A stretch of DNA of 14,612 nt, taken from NCBI GenBank assembly GCA_001796995.1, contig MGOB01000050.1, positions 2,123 to 16,734 on the forward strand, read 5' to 3'. Positions 1-7,701 of the stretch are shown piece after piece. The position numbers and the translations under genes are program-made. The notes below the pieces were generated by a model. It was not told the origin of the DNA. It ran no database searches and worked only from the letters and a program-made list of their open reading frames with translations. Positions within the stretch are counted from its first letter, which is position 1. Each line of letters starts with the position of its first letter. The DNA comes from Chloroflexi bacterium RBG_16_68_14. GTDB lineage: Bacteria; Chloroflexota; Dehalococcoidia; DSTF01; RBG-16-68-14.

Positions 1-3000
1 AGCCGCTGGAGCCGTTGTGGTGGATGTGGTTGTCCGGCCCGATGTAGACGTCGGACACCTCGAACAGGTAGATACCGGAGCCGCCGTTGAAGTGGGCGTG
101 GTTGTCGCTGATCACGCTGCCGCTGAAGTCGGCAGCATCACCGTTGCCCTCACTCCTGAGCAGGATGCCCGACTCACCGTCGACGGCGGGGATGTTGCTG
201 GTGTCGTTCCTGACGGTGTTGCCGGAGATGGTGGCGAGCGTGTGGTCCTCGTCGTCGTCGCCGCCGACGATCTCGATGCCGTCGCCGCCGGAGCCGGTGG
301 CGCCGATGACGTCGGCCTCCTTGTCGTCGCCGTTGTCCTCGATGGTGACGATGTTCTCGCTGCAGCAGAGCGCGCCGCCTGACGCGCCGCCGACGAAGAT
401 CCCTTCGCCGCCGGATGCCTCGCCGGTGATGTCGCCTTCGTTGTCGCTGATGATGACCGTGTTGGTGTTGCCGGAATCGCAGCAGACCTCGGGGACCGCG
501 TCGATACCCTGGCCGCCGGTGATGTCGCCTTCGTTGTCGCTCACCATGATCACGGCATGGTTGTTGAGGCTGCCGCTGGTGCCGCCTTCGGCGAAGGACT
601 CCACATCGATGCCGTCGTTGCCTTGGCTACCGGTACTGCCGGTCTCGATGTCGCCGTTGCCGGTGCCGGAAGCGGTATTCACGCTGCAATCACCGGCGTC
701 GGGCGTGCCACCGCCGACGATGGCGATGCTGCAGTTGTCGTCGCCATCGTCGCTGCCGCTGTTCGTACCGGCCAGCAGCTCGATGTCTACGCCGTCGGTG
801 CTGCCGCAGCAGCCTGTCGGGTCGCCGCGAATGCTGTCGTTGTCGTTCACGGTGGCGGTGCTGACGTTGCCGTCCGCTGGACCATCATCGCGCGCGCCGG
901 CGACGCCTTCGATGGTCACGCCGTCACCGCCCTCACCAACGATATCGCCGTTGCCGTTCACCTCCACGTTGCTGGTGTTCCGGTTGGCGGCGTTATTCGG
1001 GCAGCAGCCGTCGTTGCCGGCTACGCTCAACACCTGGACGCCCTCGTCTCCGCCGCTGATCCCGTCGTTGTTGTCGTTCACGGTGACTTCGCTGCGGTTA
1101 TCGTCTGCCGGGTCGCCATTTTCGTCGGGGTCGCCGGCCCTGCTGTCCACGTCGACGCCCTCGCCAACGTCGCCGGCGAGCTGGCCGTTGTTATCGACGT
1201 GGACTTCGCTGAGGGCCCAGTCGCTGTCGCCGCCGGCGTCACTGTTGATGTCGACGGCGTCGTTGATGCCGGAGATCTCGCCGTTGCCGCCGTCGTCGTT
1301 GCTGTCGTTGGGATCGTCGCCCACGATGGTCCTGGCGGTGGTCATGTTGGACCCGTCCAGGCCGGCGCCCTCGGCGTCGGTATAGATCTCTATCCCCTCG
1401 TCGCCGCCGTCGTCGGCCGAGATGGGGCCGTCGTTGGAGCTGACGATGGTCTCAGCGTAGTTGACGCCGTCGCCTCGCGAGTGGCTGTGGATGTCGATGG
1501 CGTCGTCCGGGCCCCCGCCGGTGGTGTCCGTGGCGGTGATCTGGCCCTCGTTGCCGCTGACGCTGACCTGGCTCGAGTTGCGAGTGCCGTCGCCGTCGCC
1601 GGCGTCGCTCTCGATCAGGATGGCGTCGTCGCCGCCCGTGATGTTGCCCGTGTTGCCGTCCACGGTGACGATGCTGGTGTTGTCGCTATCGTCATCGGCA
1701 TCACTGTCGATGTCGACGCCCTCGGCGTCGTAGCCGCCGGTGATGGTGCCGTTCTCGTCGACGTGGACCTCGCTCCGGTTGAAGTCGGCGTCGACGTCGT
1801 CGCCGCAGTCGCCGTCCTCGCTGACGTTGTTGTCGACTTCCACGCCATCGCCCCCGCCCAGGTTTTCCACGTCGCCGGTGATCTCGTCGTTGCGCTTGAC
1901 GTTGGTGATGGCGGTGTTGTGGTCGCCGCAGCCGATGTCGTTATCGACCTCGACGCCGTCTTCGTCGCCTTCGATCAGGGTGTTGTCGTTGACGTTGACG
2001 GTGCTGACGGTATCGCTCGAGCCACCGTCGACGTCGACGTCGACTTTGACGCCGTCGCTACCGGAGTTACCGGTGCCGCTGACGGAGTCGTTGCCGTTGA
2101 CGTTGACGGTGATGTCCAGGTTCTCGCAATCAGTGTCGTCGAAATCGACCTGGACGGACACGCCCTTGGGATCGCCGCCGCCGCCACCGGTAGAGACGGT
2201 GCCGTTGTCGTTCACGTCCACGTTGACGGTGCCGCCGAGGAAGCCCGTCTCGCAGGCCAGGCCGCCTGCATCATCGCGGCCCACGGCGACGATTACGCCG
2301 GCCCTGGTGTCGGTGGTAATGCTCGGGTTGTCGCTAACGTTGACGCTGATCGTGCTGGCGAACTCGCCGTTGTCGTAGCGGACGCCCACGCCGCGCTCGT
2401 CGCCGGCGACGGTGTTGCCGGTGACCTCGACGCTGTTGTCCGTCAGCTCGTCGCTGTCGCAGTCGCTAGTGTCGCTGTCGTTGCCCTCGATATTGATGCC
2501 GCTGCCGGTGGCCTCGATGTCGTTGTCGGTGATCGAGGCGTCGACGATGTTCGGAGCCTGGATACGGATGCCGTCGTCGCTCGAGCCGCCGTCACCGGTG
2601 TCGATCTCCATGCCGTCGATGACGATGGTGCCCAGGCTGTCGTCACAGGTATCCGCGAGGATCTGGACGCCGTCATCCTCGAAATCTCTGATGAGGAACG
2701 TGCTGCCGCCGCCGATGAGACTGAAGTCCCAGTCCGCGTGGTCCACGAACACGTGCAGGCCATCGCCCGTGCAGTTGCTGTTGCCGTCCAGCGTCACTTC
2801 CGCCCCGGTGGCGTCGATGACGTACTCCCGTGTGATGTCAGGCAGGCAGCCGCCCGCTACGGTCAGATTGATGACATCACCCGAGGAGTCGAAGATGACC
2901 GGGTCGAAGTTGATCTCGTCGCTGGCGAAGGAGAAGGAGGCGTTGGCCTCCTCGATGGCCGCGCGGAGCGTACAGTTGTTGTTCCCCGCCGCGGTCTCGC

Positions 3001-3196
3001 AGATGCCGTCCCCGGTGTTGAAATCCCCGTCGTCGCCCACGTTGTTGACCGTGACCTTCGCGAAGCCGGCCCCGGCGTCGCGGCCGGGAAGGGCCGCCTG
3101 CAGGCCGAGCAGAACGGCCGCGAGCACGGCTAGCAGTAGGACGCGCAACGCCAGGGGGCGCAGCGCACTCGATGTTCGACTTCCTGTCGTATTCAA
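1..3196 (-). CDS. Secreted Asp-rich CSLREA/parallel beta-helix repeat protein, 3' end off window
   Basis: The minus frame starting at 3196 is open to the left edge (1065 codons, no stop). TTG is chosen as start because AAGGAGG lies 6 nt upstream and a signal peptide follows (basic start, Leu/Val/Ala core about residues 19-37). About residues 47-90 read VTVNNVGDDGDFNTGDG, then CTLRAAIEEANAS, then DEINFDPVIF, the N-terminal signature of CSLREA/NosD-type right-handed beta-helix proteins. The rest consists of imperfect repeats of about 40-60 residues with a core like V-x-V-N-x-N-G-x-I-x-G...D-G-V-x-I. It is extremely rich in Asp, Asn and Gly and nearly free of Lys, so very acidic; calcium binding is plausible but inferred. 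Four vicinal Cys pairs occur near residues 731, 796, 905 and 944. Any C-terminal anchor is off-window. Likely a surface or extracellular protein; substrate unknown. Confidence 0.85.
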   Translation of the reverse strand, partial: MNTTGSRTSSALRPLALRVLLLAVLAAVLLGLQAALPGRDAGAGFAKVTVNNVGDDGDFNTGDGICETAAGNNNCTLRAAIEEANASFSFASDEINFDPVIFDSSGDVINLTVAGGCLPDITREYVIDATGAEVTLDGNSNCTGDGLHVFVDHADWDFSLIGGGSTFLIRDFEDDGVQILADTCDDSLGTIVIDGMEIDTGDGGSSDDGIRIQAPNIVDASITDNDIEATGSGINIEGNDSDTSDCDSDELTDNSVEVTGNTVAGDERGVGVRYDNGEFASTISVNVSDNPSITTDTRAGVIVAVGRDDAGGLACETGFLGGTVNVDVNDNGTVSTGGGGGDPKGVSVQVDFDDTDCENLDITVNVNGNDSVSGTGNSGSDGVKVDVDVDGGSSDTVSTVNVNDNTLIEGDEDGVEVDNDIGCGDHNTAITNVKRNDEITGDVENLGGGDGVEVDNNVSEDGDCGDDVDADFNRSEVHVDENGTITGGYDAEGVDIDSDADDDSDNTSIVTVDGNTGNITGGDDAILIESDAGDGDGTRNSSQVSVSGNEGQITATDTTGGGPDDAIDIHSHSRGDGVNYAETIVSSNDGPISADDGGDEGIEIYTDAEGAGLDGSNMTTARTIVGDDPNDSNDDGGNGEISGINDAVDINSDAGGDSDWALSEVHVDNNGQLAGDVGEGVDVDSRAGDPDENGDPADDNRSEVTVNDNNDGISGGDEGVQVLSVAGNDGCCPNNAANRNTSNVEVNGNGDIVGEGGDGVTIEGVAGARDDGPADGNVSTATVNDNDSIRGDPTGCCGSTDGVDIELLAGTNSGSDDGDDNCSIAIVGGGTPDAGDCSVNTASGTGNGDIETGSTGSQGNDGIDVESFAEGGTSGSLNNHAVIMVSDNEGDITGGQGIDAVPEVCCDSGNTNTVIISDNEGDITGEASGGEGIFVGGASGGALCCSENIVTIEDNGDDKEADVIGATGSGGDGIEIVGGDDDEDHTLATISGNTVRNDTSNIPAVDGESGILLRSEGNGDAADFSGSVISDNHAHFNGGSGIYLFEVSDVYIGPDNHIHHNGSSG

Positions 3197-3202
3197 CGTC
3201 AA

Positions 3203-3209
3203 CCTCCTT
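3203..3209 (-). promoter_or_regulatory. Strong ribosome binding site deciding the TTG start at 3196
   Basis: On the minus strand AAGGAGG is followed by six bases and then TTG. No ATG in this frame has a comparable site, and the signal peptide begins immediately after the TTG, so this site fixes the start of the beta-helix gene. Confidence 0.8.
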
Positions 3210-3293
3210 CGCGGAACACCACTGATGAGGGCCACGTCTCCCGCCACGGGCGGGACGCTCCCCCGTATCCGTACTTAGCGAGCTATCGCGCCA

Positions 3294-3322
3294 ATTGGAG
3301 CACATACGCTCAGTTGTGTCAA
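3294..3322 (-). promoter_or_regulatory. Candidate promoter P1 of the beta-helix gene
   Basis: The minus strand reads TTGACA (3322-3317), 17 bases, then TCCAAT (3299-3294). The -35 matches the sigma-70 consensus perfectly; the -10 matches at 4 of 6 positions. The -35 is embedded in GGTTGACACAACT, a near-palindrome repeated 75 bp upstream. The leader to the TTG start would be about 90 nt. Confidence 0.5.
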
Positions 3323-3367
3323 CCGTCTCTTCACTGCCTATCGTCTAGCCGTAGTATCGCTTGAGCC

Positions 3368-3399
3368 ATTCTGATCACAGATTGCCGGTTGTGTCAACC
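3368..3399 (-). promoter_or_regulatory. Candidate upstream promoter or operator P2 of the beta-helix gene
   Basis: A second perfect TTGACA (3397-3392) has CAGAAT 18 bases downstream. It sits in GGTTGACACAACC, a perfect dyad of two 5-base arms around ACA. The sequence GGTTGACACAAC is shared with P1, so this could be a second promoter, a repressor or activator site pair, or both. Confidence 0.45.
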
Positions 3400-3552
3400 T
3401 CTATCGTTGGGCGCATCATACGTGGAAGCGCTAACCTGGCTCCATTAGGGAGTTCCCTGATTCGCGGGAGGGGAAGACCCTTATTTCCTGCGATACACCC
3501 CAGCCGTCGAGGGGGAACGCTCTATCCCCGAATTGAGAGGCCTGCTGCCTCG

Positions 3553-3630
3553 AGGCTGCTGAGTAACACTGCCGACAGGCTAAAGCCTGTCCCACCGGGC
3601 TGAAGCCTGTCCCACAGGGAATTGGGGAGC
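3553..3630 (+). repeat. Degenerate, truncated copy of the MITE-like element
   Basis: It begins GGCTGCTGAGTAACACTGCC, a diverged form of the element's left end. It lacks the first internal hairpin, keeps GACAGGCTAAAGCCTGTC (3574-3591), repeats the AAGCCTGTCCCAC part once more, and ends in GGGAATTGGGGAG like the other copies. The right third and right terminal repeat are absent. Confidence 0.65.
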
Positions 3631-3757
3631 ACACTGCCCCCGCCCAGGATGCGAGCGCCTTCGTCCGCCTCCGGGTATGGGCCAGCGCGCCTGTGCCGGC
3701 TCTCTTGACCGGCGTTATGCGCCGCTTCGGGAAAGGGTGCCGGGAGCCGGCTCCAAT

Positions 3758-3887
3758 GACTGCTGAATTATACCGCGGGTCGGGCTTCAGCCCGACGGCG
3801 ACAGGCTAAAGCCTGTCCCACGGGGAATTGGGGAGACCTGCTCAGCGTCTCCTAAAACGCGCCTAGCAGATCCTTGCTTAGCAGTCT
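3758..3887 (+). mobile_element. MITE-like element, complete copy 1
   Basis: About 130 bp bounded by GACTGCTGAATTA on the left and an inverted TTGCTTAGCAGTCT on the right. Inside are three hairpins: GTCGGGCT-TC-AGCCCGAC (3779-3796), GACAGGCT-AA-AGCCTGTC (3800-3817) and GGAGAC...GTCTCC (3832-3852). It matches the copy at 7461-7590 over its full length. It carries no coding capacity and I see no clear target-site duplication. It lies just downstream of the cohesin gene, where its hairpins could end or stabilise that transcript. Confidence 0.75.
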
Positions 3888-3895
3888 CCGCTCTC

Positions 3896-3939
3896 GGCGC
3901 TGGCGCTCCGCGTACGCTCAACCTCCACCCTCCAGCGCC
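3896..3939. repeat. Inverted repeat downstream of the cohesin gene
   Basis: GGCGCTGG (3896-3903) pairs with CCAGCGCC (3932-3939) around a 28-base loop. It sits 30 bases past the cohesin stop codon and next to the MITE-like copy. No U-run follows on either strand, so it is not a classical intrinsic terminator. Confidence 0.35.
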
Positions 3940-3969
3940 CTTCGGCTATGGATGCGCTTTGGCGTCCGG

Positions 3970-4701
3970 CTAGCTCCGGCGGGCGCGCAGACGCAGCGCG
4001 CCGAGGCCGGCGGTGCCCGCGAGACCTGCACCCGCGAGGGCGGCGATGACCCAGCCCAGCGTGCTGCCTCCGCCCGAGCCGCCGGTGCCGGTGGGCGGCA
4101 GCTTGATGCCGGCCGGCCCGGCCGTGGCGGTGGGCGTCGGCTCCTCTTCTGCTTCCCTTGGCGTCGCCGTCGGCCGTTCCTCTCGCGGCGTTGGCTGCGG
4201 GCCGGGCGCCTCGGCGCAGGTGACGCTCCCGTGCTGGATAGTCGCGTCGATCTCCTGCGGGTCGCCGACGGTGGCGTCGGCGAACACGGGCGCAGCGATG
4301 GTCAGGGCGCTCGCCCCTTGGTCTTCACCGCAGAAGAAGGTGATGCTGGCCAGGGTGGTGTCGCCCACGAGGCCACTGGCGGTGGCCCCGGTCACCCGGA
4401 TCCGGCCCGGGCCGGCGCCCAGGTTACAAATGCTCCCGTCACCGGGGCTACAGTCCACCGGCGTCACCACGGCTGAATTGTAAAAGATGTCGATCTCCCA
4501 GGCGCCCAGGCCGGGTGGCCCGATGTCAAGGGCTTCCAGCTCTACGGATGCCTGCGCCTCCAGGGCGACGGTGATGCGGTCGATGCTGACCGTCTCCTCC
4601 TGGGCGGAGACCTGAGTGACCACCGGAAGAACCACGCCCAGCGCGATGACCAGGGCCGCCGCGGCCTTGAGACCGAAACCTAGTCGCTTGGCTACCTTCA
4701 T
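3970..4701 (-). CDS. Surface-anchored cohesin-domain protein with LPPTG sorting-like tail
   Basis: 243 residues; ATG at 4701 preceded by AAAGG at short spacing. Signal peptide about 1-33, likely cleaved at VSA/QE. Residues about 38-163 have a cohesin pattern (Pfam Cohesin family by eye): GLGAWEIDIFYNSAVV at 64-79, GRIRVTGATA at 99-108, then GDTTLASITFFC at 113-124. Cohesins bind dockerins in extracellular complexes. Cys 84, 92, 124 and 162 could form two disulfides. A Pro/Thr/Glu stalk (about 166-195) leads to LPPTG (201-205), a hydrophobic helix (about 214-237) and RLRARRS, the layout of a sortase signal. No sortase gene is in the window, so plain membrane anchoring is possible. It lies 79 bases downstream of the dockerin gene on the same strand with no visible terminator between, implying co-transcription. 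Confidence 0.75.
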   Translation of the reverse strand: MKVAKRLGFGLKAAAALVIALGVVLPVVTQVSAQEETVSIDRITVALEAQASVELEALDIGPPGLGAWEIDIFYNSAVVTPVDCSPGDGSICNLGAGPGRIRVTGATASGLVGDTTLASITFFCGEDQGASALTIAAPVFADATVGDPQEIDATIQHGSVTCAEAPGPQPTPREERPTATPREAEEEPTPTATAGPAGIKLPPTGTGGSGGGSTLGWVIAALAGAGLAGTAGLGALRLRARRS

Positions 4702-4780
4702 CTTACCTTTCTCTTCCTTTCCTTAGACTTCCCGATGCTTGTCTACCATCCCGAGGTTGCCCCTGGCCGGTCGGCCTGAC

Positions 4781-7339
4781 CTACCACGGGAAGGAGAACC
4801 ACATCTCGATGGTGTAGGTCAAGCCCTGGCCGGCGGCCCCCCTCGGCAGGCACCGCTGGAGCAGGCGCGCATTGATCTGGAGGATGACGGTGGCATCGAT
4901 GCTGTTGATCTCCCCGTCTCCGTTGGTGTCCGCGCTCCCCGGGTTGCGCAGCTCGCGCAGGAGCCCGGCGCCGTACTGGAGGACGAGGGTGGCGTCGATG
5001 CTATTTACGACCCCATCGCTGTTGACGTCCCCGCACTGCTTGGCCGGTGTTGGCGTGCCGGTAGGTGTCCGGGTGAAGGGCGGCGTGGGCGTGATCGCTG
5101 GCGTAGGCGTGCCGGTAGGCGTTGGCAGTTCGATGTTGCTGAAGGAGACCTGCTTGATCACCGGGTGATTGTCCGGGTTCACGGGTTGGAGGAAGACGCG
5201 GACGCCCTGCGTACACTTCTGGACGAACTCGCCGCTCCAGAGCTCGTGGTGGGGCAGGGTGGTGCCCGGGTTGACGTCCTTCTTGTGGACCTTGAACTCG
5301 CCTTCCGCCTTCTCCCCGGAGGGCTGGCAGACGAAGTGGGCGGCGCTGAGCTTGAGCTCCTGGCTCGCCTTCCCCACGGCGATGTCAACGCGGTTGAACT
5401 GGAGGGCGGGGTCTGTCGGCACGCAGAGCCAGAGGTCCCAGGTCTTGTCCTGGAAGGGGACGCTCTGCTTCATCTTGTCGCACTCGCCGTTGGCCGGGGG
5501 TTTGGTGGGGGTGGGCGAAGGCGTGGGCGTGCGCGACGTGTTGGTGAAGGCGACCTGCGTGATTACCGGGTGGTTCTCCGGGTTCACGGGCTGGAGGTAG
5601 ACGGAGACCCCCTGCGTGCATTTCTCGAAGAAGTCGGCGCTCCAGACCTCATGGTGGGGCAGGCTGGTGCCCGGGTTCACGTCCTTCTTGTGCGTCTTAT
5701 AGACGCCGAGCGCTTTCTCGTTGGTCGACTGGCAGACGAAGCGAGCCTGGCTCAGCTTGAGAGCCTGGGTCGCCTTCCCCACGCTGATGTCGACGCGGTT
5801 GAAGCGGAGGGTCTGGTCGGTGGGCCGGCACTTCCAGAGGTCCCACGTGGTTCCCTGGAACGCCACGTCCTGGCCGGTCTTCGTGCAGTCCCCGTTGGGC
5901 GTCGGCTTGGTGGGGGTGGAAGTCGGCGGCGTCGCCGTCGTGGTGCGCGTGGGCGTGCGCGTGGTGGTAGGGGTAGCCGTGATGGTGCGCGTGGGCGTTC
6001 GTGTAGGCGTGCGCGTGGGCGTGAGCGTGACCTTGGGCCGGTTGGAGAAGATGACCAGCGTCTCCTTGGGCGGCAGCGGAATGTGCATGCCGTGAAGCAG
6101 CGTGGCGATCTTCACGCCCTGTCCATCGACTAGCTCGATGGGGTCAGGAATGGGCGGCTGGTAGAAGCAGAGGTAGGGCGGGATCTCGTCGATCTTGCAC
6201 TCGACGCGGAAGGGCTCCTCGTTGTGGAGCACCAGGTCCCCCAGCTCCACCTCGAAGAAGACATCGAAGAAGCTGTCGGCCGGGAAGTCCATCCTGCCTG
6301 GAGTGAGGTTGGTCTGCTCCTCGATGAGGCCGGTGGAGCGCTGCGTGCTGGACTCGAGGACGGTGAGGCCGCCTCCGGTGAGGTTCATGCTCACGATCTC
6401 GGTGTTGACCTCGTCCAGGCCGTCCCCGTCCTTGTCGCTGGGTTTGTTCGTCCGCACGATCAGGGTGGGGCCGCTCAGGCTGGCGGAGCTGACCGCTCCC
6501 GTGGCGTTCAGCCGGACGTTGACCCGGGCGCCGGAGAGGAAGGAGTCGCAGCCGGGCTGGGGGAAGTCCTGGTCCGGCTGGATAGGGCAGGCCACGCCGG
6601 CCACGTTTCCGACCGCCCCGCCGACCTCCACGTTCTGGCAGGTGCTGGTCACGGGGTTCCAGCCGGCTTGGGACTTCTCCTGCACGGAGTAGGACCCGGG
6701 GCCCAGGCCGAGAAAGTCCGCCAGGCCGTCGCCGTTGGTGGTCTCGGAGTCGATAGAGCTGCCCTGACAACCGCTGCCCGCGTACAGGTTGAACCGCCAG
6801 CCGGACAGGGGCACGAGGCTATCGTCGTTCAGCTTGATGACGATGATGGAGTAGAGCTTGGGCGGCGTGGCGGTCTGGGTGGGGGTGGGGGTAGGCTGCT
6901 TGGGCTTTATCCCGTAGATGATGGGCTGCCTCCCTGGCAGCTCGCCCTCGATCCCCATGGCGTACTGCCCTTGCAGGGTGGTGTCGGCCAGGGTGCCCTG
7001 GAAGGCAACCATGACGTTCGGGACGCCCGCTACGGTGCCCTCGCCCGTAGCGTTGATCACGTTCGCCGCGATGGTTCCGTGGACTGCCACCCACGGGAAA
7101 GGACCAGAGATAGAGATGAGATCTGGGGGTTGAGTTTCTACCTGGAGCTCCAGGTTGGGGGGCATACCGATGAACTGGTGATGCCCGGCCGGGTCTTCCA
7201 GGACATTGATGTCGACGGGATAGGAAATGGCCAGGCCCGATGACTCGCCGCCGCTATTGTACGAGGCCAGCGATGTGCCGCCCCAGATAGCGATGAGTCC
7301 TGTGAGCGTGAGCGCCGCCAGCGCAGCGAACTTACGCAT
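4781..7339 (-). CDS. Modular secreted protein with C-terminal dockerin
   Basis: 852 residues. ATG at 7339 is preferred over an upstream in-frame TTG at 7387 because it has an AAAGGCAGGA site and opens the signal peptide (about 1-26). Order: N-terminal domain 27-145 (unrecognised); PT linker; Cna-B/SpaA-like domain about 161-227 (TNGDGLADFLGLGPGSYSV at 201-219); domain with NTEIVSM (312-318) and FPADSFFDVF (352-361); PT/RT linker 437-481; two copies of a four-Cys domain (482-600 and 617-735); linker; dockerin 769-829 with two loops, GDVNSDGVVNSIDATLVLQ (770-788) and ADTNGDGEINSIDATVILQ (803-821), whose Asp/Asn ligands fit calcium binding. A 23-residue tail ending in SFPW follows. Catalytic function is not recognisable. 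The neighbouring cohesin is the obvious partner. Confidence 0.85.
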   Translation of the reverse strand: MRKFAALAALTLTGLIAIWGGTSLASYNSGGESSGLAISYPVDINVLEDPAGHHQFIGMPPNLELQVETQPPDLISISGPFPWVAVHGTIAANVINATGEGTVAGVPNVMVAFQGTLADTTLQGQYAMGIEGELPGRQPIIYGIKPKQPTPTPTQTATPPKLYSIIVIKLNDDSLVPLSGWRFNLYAGSGCQGSSIDSETTNGDGLADFLGLGPGSYSVQEKSQAGWNPVTSTCQNVEVGGAVGNVAGVACPIQPDQDFPQPGCDSFLSGARVNVRLNATGAVSSASLSGPTLIVRTNKPSDKDGDGLDEVNTEIVSMNLTGGGLTVLESSTQRSTGLIEEQTNLTPGRMDFPADSFFDVFFEVELGDLVLHNEEPFRVECKIDEIPPYLCFYQPPIPDPIELVDGQGVKIATLLHGMHIPLPPKETLVIFSNRPKVTLTPTRTPTRTPTRTITATPTTTRTPTRTTTATPPTSTPTKPTPNGDCTKTGQDVAFQGTTWDLWKCRPTDQTLRFNRVDISVGKATQALKLSQARFVCQSTNEKALGVYKTHKKDVNPGTSLPHHEVWSADFFEKCTQGVSVYLQPVNPENHPVITQVAFTNTSRTPTPSPTPTKPPANGECDKMKQSVPFQDKTWDLWLCVPTDPALQFNRVDIAVGKASQELKLSAAHFVCQPSGEKAEGEFKVHKKDVNPGTTLPHHELWSGEFVQKCTQGVRVFLQPVNPDNHPVIKQVSFSNIELPTPTGTPTPAITPTPPFTRTPTGTPTPAKQCGDVNSDGVVNSIDATLVLQYGAGLLRELRNPGSADTNGDGEINSIDATVILQINARLLQRCLPRGAAGQGLTYTIEMWFSFPW
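5135..5896 (-). repeat. Tandem duplication of a four-cysteine domain inside the dockerin protein
   Basis: Copies at 5896-5540 and 5491-5135 encode about 119 residues each with four Cys at identical spacing (19, 32 and 38 residues apart: 485/504/536/574 and 620/639/671/709). Shared blocks include TWDLW, FNRVDI, HKKDVNPGT, LPHHE, KCTQGV and NHPVI. The DNA copies are also visibly alike, indicating a fairly recent duplication. Function unknown; a disulfide-stabilised binding domain is likely. Confidence 0.8.
5897..6031 (-). repeat. Low-complexity DNA encoding a PT/RT-rich linker
   Basis: GCGTGGGCGT-like units on the plus strand encode a TPTRTPTRT linker (residues about 437-481) between the SFFDVF-type domain and the first four-Cys domain. 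The Thr/Pro-rich composition suggests an extended, possibly glycosylated stalk. Shorter linkers of the same type lie near residues 149-160, 601-616 and 738-766. Confidence 0.75.
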
Positions 7340-7420
7340 GGCATCCTGCCTTTCTTTAGGAGCGAACTCCCTTTTCTGACGTGGCAACCCCGCCTTGTTG
7401 GGCTAACCCTCGATGGCGGT

Positions 7421-7449
7421 ATGCTACTCACGCCTCGACATTTTGTCAA
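7421..7449 (-). promoter_or_regulatory. Promoter of the dockerin-cohesin operon
   Basis: The minus strand reads TTGACA (7449-7444), a 17-base spacer, then TAGCAT (7426-7421, 4 of 6 matches). It lies about 80 bases upstream of the chosen ATG and directly abuts the MITE-like element. It resembles the other TTGACA-type promoters in the window. Confidence 0.6.
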
Positions 7450-7460
7450 CCCGGGGGAGC

Positions 7461-7590
7461 AGACTGCTGAATAATATTGCGGGTCGGGCTTCAGCCCGAC
7501 GGCGACAGGCTAAAGCCTGTCCCACCGGGAATTGGGAGACTTGGTCGGCGTCTCCCAGAACGCACCTAGCAGAGCTTTATTCAGCAGTCT
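7461..7590 (+). mobile_element. MITE-like element, complete copy 2
   Basis: 130 bp with perfect 14-bp terminal inverted repeats, AGACTGCTGAATAA (7461-7474) and TTATTCAGCAGTCT (7577-7590). Internal hairpins are GTCGGGCT/AGCCCGAC (7483-7500), GACAGGCT/AGCCTGTC (7504-7521) and GGGAGAC/GTCTCCC just beyond. Same orientation as the other copies. It is non-coding, so any mobility would need a transposase in trans; none is in the window. No clear target duplication is visible. Confidence 0.8.
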
Positions 7591-7701
7591 CCCGGGAATC
7601 ACCGGCGGCCAGCCTAAGCGCTCCGTTCTCTATGCGAGGGCTGGCGGGCCCGCGTCAAGGATAAATTCTGTCTAACGCACCAAAATTTCTAGTACAAGGT
7701 C

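Larger units (their letters stand above)
3197..3969. other. Intergenic stretch between beta-helix and cohesin genes
   Basis: This 773-base stretch holds the ribosome site and two TTGACA elements of the beta-helix gene (3203-3399), a degenerate repeat copy (3553-3630), a complete MITE-like copy (3758-3887) and a hairpin-forming pair (3896-3939). Short ORFs here, such as 3361-3603 on plus and 3431-3634 on minus, run through the repeats and have no ribosome site or recognisable domain. I see no gene in 3400-3552 or 3631-3757. Confidence 0.6.

Noticed and set aside
87..1385. 432-residue plus-strand Ser/Pro-rich ORF
   Set aside because: Another frame shadow of the same minus-strand gene; low-complexity Ser/Pro composition and no domain.
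557..3133. 858-residue plus-strand ORF rich in Val, Asp and Ala
   Set aside because: It is codon-aligned with the minus-strand beta-helix gene. Asp GAC on one strand is Val GTC on the other, so an Asp-rich gene leaves an open Val/Asp shadow. It has no ribosome site, signal peptide or domain, while the minus frame has all three.
3553..3630. GACAGGCTAAAGCCTGTC hairpins, considered as terminators or a CRISPR-like array
   Set aside because: No U-run follows and no regular spacers exist; the same hairpins recur within a larger element with terminal inverted repeats, so they are better read as parts of that element.
5935..6030. Short GCGTGGGCGT repeats, considered as a CRISPR or regulatory array
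   Set aside because: The units are contiguous without spacers and translate in frame as a TPTRTP linker.
4739..6133. 464-residue plus-strand ORF opposite the dockerin gene
   Set aside because: It lies opposite recognisable dockerin and four-Cys domains on the minus strand and ends in an Arg/Gly run arising from the PT-linker DNA.
4781..7387. Upstream TTG start at 7387 for the dockerin protein
   Set aside because: It would add 16 charged residues ahead of the signal peptide, whereas ATG 7339 has a purine-rich ribosome site and starts the signal peptide directly.
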